Source: Chersky-299 sp963749535 (GTDB lineage: Bacteria > Actinomycetota > Thermoleophilia > RBG-16-64-13). From it: a stretch of DNA of 64,000 nt. The DNA lies in assembly GCA_963749535.1 (NCBI GenBank), contig CAVVNF010000008.1, positions 1 to 64,000 of the forward strand, in the 5' to 3' direction. Under the pieces are notes generated by a model, which was not told the DNA's origin, searched no databases, and saw only the letters and a list, made by a program, of their open reading frames with translations. Made by a program: the position numbers and the translations under genes. This document shows, one piece after another, positions 59,700 to 64,000 of the stretch (positions are counted from its first letter, which is position 1; every line of letters starts with the position of its first letter).

Positions 59700-60548
59700 T
59701 CACCCCCGCACGAACACGTTGTCGATGAGGCGGGTGCCCCCAAAGCGCGCGGCAAGGGCTATCAGGCACTCACCCTCGACCCTCGCGACCGGGAGCAGAC
59801 TGTCAGTCCCCACGATCTCCACGTACTCCACATCACCCAGGGAAGCTTGAGCCAAGAGCTCATCCATCTCCCGCTTGATCGCAGCCACGTCTCGCACGCC
59901 GCGGGCGACGGCCGCCTCAGCAGCCCGTAAAGCCTGATAGAGAGCCGGCGCCTGCGCCCGCTGCTCTGGCGTGAGATACAGGTTGCGCGAGCTCATCGCC
60001 AATCCATCGGCTTCCCGCACCGTGGGGCAGCCGACCAGCTCCACCGGTAGGTCAAGGTCTCGCACCATGCGGCAGATGATGACGAATTGCTGCGCATCTT
60101 TCAGCCCGAAATAGGCCTTGTCCGGCTGGCAGATGTCGAGGAGCTTCGCCACCACGGTAGTGACCGCTCGAAAATGTCGCGGACGCGAGGCGCCGCAGAG
60201 CCTCTCACCCAGGCCCTCTACCTCCACCCAGGTGGCGAAGCCGGGAGGGTACATCTCATCCGGTTCCGGGCAGAAGCCCACGTCCACCCCAGCCTCGTAA
60301 GCCAGAGCCAGGTCGCGGGCGAGGTCGCGGGGATATCGCTGCAGATCCTCGGTGGGACCGAATTGGGGAGGATTCACGAAAATCGAAGCTACGACCAGGC
60401 CGTTCTCGGACCGGGCGCGTCGCATCAGAGACAGATGACCTTCGTGCAGCGCTCCCATCGTGGGCACCAAACCGACGGGTTTGCCGGCCGTACGCGCGTC
60501 CGCCACCTTCTCGCGCAGCTCGGCGATCGTGGCGACACTGGAGATCAT
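59700..60548 (-). CDS. panC: Pantothenate synthetase
   Basis: Joins pantoate and beta-alanine with ATP. Motifs are PTMGALHEGHLSLMRRA (HIGH-like), IFVNPPQFGPTEDLQRYPRD, the YFGLKDAQQF strand and the SSRNLYL loop. ATG 60548 is preferred; the longer frame overlaps the P1 peptidase. 282 residues. It starts 5 bases after the peptidase stop. Confidence 0.95.
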   Translation of the reverse strand: MISSVATIAELREKVADARTAGKPVGLVPTMGALHEGHLSLMRRARSENGLVVASIFVNPPQFGPTEDLQRYPRDLARDLALAYEAGVDVGFCPEPDEMYPPGFATWVEVEGLGERLCGASRPRHFRAVTTVVAKLLDICQPDKAYFGLKDAQQFVIICRMVRDLDLPVELVGCPTVREADGLAMSSRNLYLTPEQRAQAPALYQALRAAEAAVARGVRDVAAIKREMDELLAQASLGDVEYVEIVGTDSLLPVARVEGECLIALAARFGGTRLIDNVFVRG

Positions 60549-60553
60549 CCGGA

Positions 60554-61496
60554 CTAGAGGTCCTTGAAGGCCCGCACCGCGCCCAGACCGTCGGCAAGCT
60601 TGACGGCACGGCGGATGCTCAAGGCGACCGCCCGAGCAGCCCCGACGCTCACCTGGAGACGTTCGAAGGCTTCTCTCCCGTAGCCATGACGAACACACAG
60701 TCTCCGTCCACCGGGGTATGGACCGGACTGACTGCTCTCGCCATACCATCGTGACCGGCCCGAGCCACTAAGTGACAACCGACCTTGTCCAGCGTCGCGT
60801 TCGTGATGACGACAGATATGGTCGTGCTTTCCAATCCGACGAACGTGGGAGCCTCGGACAGAGAGAGAACGTGTTCCTCGCTGTTCAGGAACTCGCCCCC
60901 ATCGCGCGCCCCTGCCACGATGGAACCATCCTCTTCGATCACATCCCCCAGAGCGTTCACCACGGAAAAGGCACACACCACCACGCCGCCGCCCATCCGG
61001 ACGCTGGCCATGGCGACGCCGCCCTTCATGGCCGCCGTCTCGCCTAGGAGTTTGCCTACCGACGCCCCGGTACCTACCCCCACCGAACCCTCTTCGGCAA
61101 GACGGCCGGCGCCGACCGCGGCTTTGTAGGCGTCACCCGCAAGCGGACACGCAGTGGCGCTCCCCAGTCCCAGATCGTAGATCACGGCGCCCGAAACAGT
61201 GGGATCCGGGCGTACGGTGTCTTGTATCCGTACCCTCGCTCTCTGAGAAAAGCTGTGACCCCGGCCGCAGCCCCCAGACCTGGGGCGCTCCCGCCGGTAA
61301 GAAGGAGGCCGTGAAGCTCGTTCACAGAGCTCAAGGGCGAAAGGAGAGCGGTATCCAGCGTCCCCGGCGCACCGCCGCGTATGTCTACCGAAGCTACGAC
61401 CCCGGCTGGAGCAAGAATCGCCGTGCAGCCGGTCAGACCCTCCCGGTCTGTGAAGTGCCCCACATAGATGCCTTCGATAGGGATCTCAACGGCCAT
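60554..61496 (-). CDS. P1-family peptidase (DmpA/L-aminopeptidase-type), frame broken twice
   Basis: N-terminal-nucleophile autoprocessing aminopeptidase related to DmpA. Blocks are VGHFTDREGLTGCTAILAP, SVDIRGGAPGT, LLLTGGSAPGLGAAAGV, YARIP with TVSGAVIYDLG, KGGVAMASVRMGGG, VITNATLDKVG and a C-terminal ALSIRRAVKLADGLGAVRAF. Frame errors near 61185 and 60665 each look like one missing base. Corrected length is about 315. It is co-directional with panC. Confidence 0.88.
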
Positions 61497-61538
61497 GAAC
61501 GCTCCTCTCCAGCTTCGACCCAGGCTCGAGACGAGCAG

Positions 61539-62855
61539 CTATCTCGAGTTCTTCCGCATCTGTTCTAGGAATTCGCCGTTGGACTTTGTTTCCTTCAGCT
61601 TGTCGATTAGCAGCTCTATCGCCGCATTCGGGTCGAGCGCATGGAGCACCGAGCGCAGTTTCCAGACCATCTTGGCCTCGTTCGGGTCCATGAGAAGTTC
61701 TTCCTTGCGTGTCCCTGAGTTCTCGATGTCGATAGCCGGGAAGATCCGTTTGTTGGCCAGTTGCCTCGTGAGCCGCACCTCCCAGTTGCCGGTGCCTTTG
61801 AATTCCTCGAAGATCACCTCGTCCATCCGCGACCCGGTCTCGACGAGAGCCGTGGCCAGGATCGTGAGGGAGCCGCCTTCCTCGATGTTCCGCGCTGCGC
61901 CGAAGAACTTCTTCGGAGGATACAAGGCGGTGGAGTCCACACCACCCGAGAGGATTCGACCGCTGGCCGGCGCCTGTAGGTTGTAAGCTCGGGCCATCCG
62001 CGTGATGGAGTCGAGCAGCACGACGACGTCTTTCCCTACCTCTACAAGGCGCTTGACACGCTCCAGCACCAACTCTGTCACCTGGACGTGGTTCTCGCAG
62101 GGCTGGTCGAAGGTGGAGCTGACCACCTCGCCGCTCACTGTCCGTTCCATGTCGGTGACTTCCTCGGGACGTTCATCCACGAGCAGCACGAGAAGATGCA
62201 CTTCCGGGTTGTTGGCCGTTATCGAGTTCGCGATCTCTTTCAGGATCGTAGTCTTGCCGGCCTTCGGAGGAGACACGATCAGACCGCGTTGGCCCTTGCC
62301 GATGGGACTGATGAGATCCATCACCCGGGCCGCGATCTTGTCGGGGCCGATCTCCAGGCGCAGACGCTCATCCGGGAAGAGTGGCGTCAGAGAATCGAAC
62401 GTGGGACGATGCCGCGCCTGTTCTGGGTCCATCCCGTTCACCGACTGGATCTTGAGCAGAGCGTGATATTTCTCGTTGTCGCGAGGGGTCCTCACTTGGC
62501 CGTTGATCTCATCCCCGCGCCGCAACTTGAAACGCCGGATCTGCGACAACGACACATAGATGTCCGAGTCCGACTGCGTGTAGCCTTGGGTCCGCAGGAA
62601 ACCGTAACCATCCGGGAGGATATCGAGCAGGCCGGTGCGGAATTGCAGCCCCCGGTCCAGCGCCTGTTCGTTCAGGATCTTCATGATGAGATCCTGCTTG
62701 GAATACTTCCTGAAGTTCTTGATGCCCAGCTCGCCCGCCACCATGTGGAGGTCGGAGAGCAGCTTTGGCTCGAGTTCGGCTATTGCCATGGTCATTCGCC
62801 CGCCTCTAGTCTCATCGTTCTCATGTTCTCTATCCTCGCCGTTATTCAATTCCAT
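61539..62855 (-). CDS. rho: Transcription termination factor Rho
   Basis: Hexameric RNA helicase. The N-terminal helical domain (LHMVAGELGIKNFRKYSKQDLIMKIL) and cold-shock RNA-binding domain (GLLDILPDGYGFLRTQGY) are followed by Walker A SPPKAGKTTI, the Walker B VVVLLDSITR, the Q-loop GVDSTALYPPKKFFGAARN and the R-loop GTGNWEVRL. 438 residues, without the long acidic insertion seen in many actinobacterial Rho proteins. Intact. It could also start at an ATG 20 codons in. Confidence 0.97.
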   Translation of the reverse strand: MELNNGEDREHENDETRGGRMTMAIAELEPKLLSDLHMVAGELGIKNFRKYSKQDLIMKILNEQALDRGLQFRTGLLDILPDGYGFLRTQGYTQSDSDIYVSLSQIRRFKLRRGDEINGQVRTPRDNEKYHALLKIQSVNGMDPEQARHRPTFDSLTPLFPDERLRLEIGPDKIAARVMDLISPIGKGQRGLIVSPPKAGKTTILKEIANSITANNPEVHLLVLLVDERPEEVTDMERTVSGEVVSSTFDQPCENHVQVTELVLERVKRLVEVGKDVVVLLDSITRMARAYNLQAPASGRILSGGVDSTALYPPKKFFGAARNIEEGGSLTILATALVETGSRMDEVIFEEFKGTGNWEVRLTRQLANKRIFPAIDIENSGTRKEELLMDPNEAKMVWKLRSVLHALDPNAAIELLIDKLKETKSNGEFLEQMRKNSR

Positions 62856-62928
62856 CGCTTCCGTCCTACGCCCCCTGTTGATGCAGGTTCTTGTTCGCTA
62901 TCGATTCAACCCACCCGTGCTGCAGACC

Positions 62929-63975
62929 CTAACGCGCCCACGCCGCGATGCCTCGCCCGGCCGCTTCGCCACTTATGGCTTTCACCAGGCGGATCTTGTG
63001 GCAGCGAGAGCACATCAAGATCGTCTCGGTCCGGACGAGTCCGGCCCCGGAAGAAACGCCTTTGAGAAACCGGCCGTCGGTCACGGCGGTCGCCGCGAAG
63101 ACTACGTTCTTACCCACCAGGTCCGTGGTCGTCAGGCTCGCCTCGATGCTTGCGAGGGAGAGCGCTCGCAATTGCTCCACCTGGTGTCGCGACACGGGCC
63201 AGAATCGCGCCTGTATCTGACCCGCGATGCACTGCAACGCCGCGGCGGTGATGATCCCCTTGGTCGAGCCACCGATACCGATGGACATGTCGACCCCGGG
63301 CACGCGGGCGGCTGCAGCGATTCCCGCGCTGATGTCTCCATCACCGATGAGGGTGACCCTCGCGCCAGACTTCTTCACCTGGGCGATGAGCTCCTCGTGC
63401 CGCGGCCGGTCTAGGATGACCACCGACAGTTCGCTGGGCGGCCGGCCCAAGGCGGCCGCCACCGCCCTCACATTGTCCGCGACCGGCGCGTCAATCTCCG
63501 TGACTCCCGCGGCTTCGCCGGGGACGACGATCTTCTGCATATACATCTCCGGCACGGACATGAAGCTGCCTGCCGGCCCGGCGGCGATCACTGCAAGCGC
63601 ACCCGCCTGCCCCTTCGCCACGGCGCTGCGGCCCTCGAGCGCGTCTACCGCAAGGTCCCACGCGAGAGCCGGTTCTTCACTATCCGTGGCTCCGGCGCCT
63701 GCGGCAGCGCGCGTCCAACCGCGCCCCACCTCCTGGCCCACCCGGAGTTCGCAGGGGCTGCCCGCCCCCCCACGGCCCACGATCACTTTGCCGCGAAAAT
63801 CTATCTGGTCCAGGGCACCCAGCATTGCCTCCCGCGCCGCCAGATCCGCGCTCAGCCCGTCGCCACGCCCGTGCCATACCGATGCGGCGACGGCCGCCAC
63901 TTCGCATACCGCGACGAACTCTTCGCACAAGCACTGGTACGGCCCCAAGTCTTTGCCAGTGGACTCGTCGCACAC
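62929..63975 (-). CDS. GlpX-like class II fructose-bisphosphatase homologue with altered metal site
   Basis: 348 residues aligning along the whole GlpX fold: VAAVAASVWHGRGD, YMQKIVVPGEAAG, APVADNVRAVAAALG, VVILDRPRHEELIAQ, ISAGIAAAA, and ATAVTDGRFLKGV. The gene lies beside rho as in Bacillus. Compared with E. coli GlpX the metal ligand Glu57 (IGEGE) is Arg, Glu213 (GGAPEG) is Lys, Lys29 is Gly and Thr90 is Arg; Asp33, Asp85 and Glu88 remain. It may be an inactive or changed-function paralogue. GTG 63975 gives the usual N-terminal length, but the frame stays open to the right edge. Confidence 0.8.
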   Translation of the reverse strand: MCDESTGKDLGPYQCLCEEFVAVCEVAAVAASVWHGRGDGLSADLAAREAMLGALDQIDFRGKVIVGRGGAGSPCELRVGQEVGRGWTRAAAGAGATDSEEPALAWDLAVDALEGRSAVAKGQAGALAVIAAGPAGSFMSVPEMYMQKIVVPGEAAGVTEIDAPVADNVRAVAAALGRPPSELSVVILDRPRHEELIAQVKKSGARVTLIGDGDISAGIAAAARVPGVDMSIGIGGSTKGIITAAALQCIAGQIQARFWPVSRHQVEQLRALSLASIEASLTTTDLVGKNVVFAATAVTDGRFLKGVSSGAGLVRTETILMCSRCHKIRLVKAISGEAAGRGIAAWAR

Positions 63976-64000
63976 CGGATCTTGCCGGTCAGCTGCCCTG

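Noticed and set aside
59612..59728. Short plus-strand frame of about 38 codons with a GGGGG site before ATG 59612
   Set aside because: It runs antisense into the end of panC, has no recognisable fold, and the G-run is common in this GC-rich sequence.

Overview
The window looks like a chromosomal segment of a high-GC, Gram-positive-type anaerobe. The markers are whiA next to rapZ, type 2 (mycobacterial-form) pyrF, a perfect CIRCE operator in front of groES-groEL, secG, and glpX beside rho. At the left edge are Wood-Ljungdahl genes (acsC, acsD and the corrinoid-protein activator). My best guess is a deep-branching actinobacterial lineage with an acetyl-CoA pathway; a clostridial-type Firmicute is the main alternative. 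No rRNA gene is present to settle it. There are no IS elements, CRISPR arrays or prophage genes. The content is mostly housekeeping and central metabolism, with a few archaeal-flavoured enzymes.

Layout. 1-5.3 kb (minus): larC, acsV, acsD, acsC, running off the left edge, with a divergent XRE regulator. 5.9-8.9 kb (minus): metallopeptidase, rdgB, rph, murI, small winged-helix-like protein. 9.1-11.6 kb (minus): sodA, a cyclic 2,3-diphosphoglycerate synthetase homologue, rnpB. 11.7-17.6 kb (minus): a five-gene peptide/nickel-type ABC importer. 17.7-26.9 kb (minus): secG, gpmI, tpiA, pgk, gap, whiA, rapZ, ogt, uvrC. 27.1-32.0 kb (plus): etfB, etfA, acyl-CoA dehydrogenase, M42 peptidase. 32.1-43.2 kb (minus): a 58-residue helix-turn-helix protein, hflX, uvrA, a PrsW-type protease, tRNA-Ala(GGC), rsfS, guaA, a PfkB sugar kinase, a D-Ala-D-Ala carboxypeptidase. 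43.4-44.1 kb (plus): a membrane protein. 44.1-55.9 kb (minus): pyrF, hup, pyrE, tldE, tldD, a roadblock protein with a small membrane partner, groL, groS, and the t6A set tsaD/rimI/tsaB/tsaE with a uracil-DNA glycosylase. 56.2-59.6 kb (plus): a DUF2520 protein, yjbQ, a hexulose-6-phosphate synthase/RraA fusion, a methyltransferase. 59.7-64 kb (minus): panC, P1 peptidase, rho, a GlpX-like protein.

Metabolic picture. The corrinoid Fe-S protein and its ATP-driven reactivator point to autotrophic or acetogenic C1 metabolism. LarC opens that operon, tying it to nickel chemistry. The triose half of glycolysis/gluconeogenesis is complete as gap-pgk-tpiA-gpmI. The hexulose-phosphate synthase fusion could connect ribulose-5-phosphate and formaldehyde. 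etfBA plus acyl-CoA dehydrogenase suggests electron transfer linked to acyl-CoA oxidation or reduction. SodA implies some oxygen exposure.

Sequence quality. About 35 otherwise conserved reading frames are broken by single-base shifts, nearly all one extra base, plus two in-frame stops. I treat these as probable consensus errors and describe the affected genes as single genes. The most unusual biological observation is the GlpX-like protein at the right edge, whose metal-binding glutamates are replaced by basic residues.
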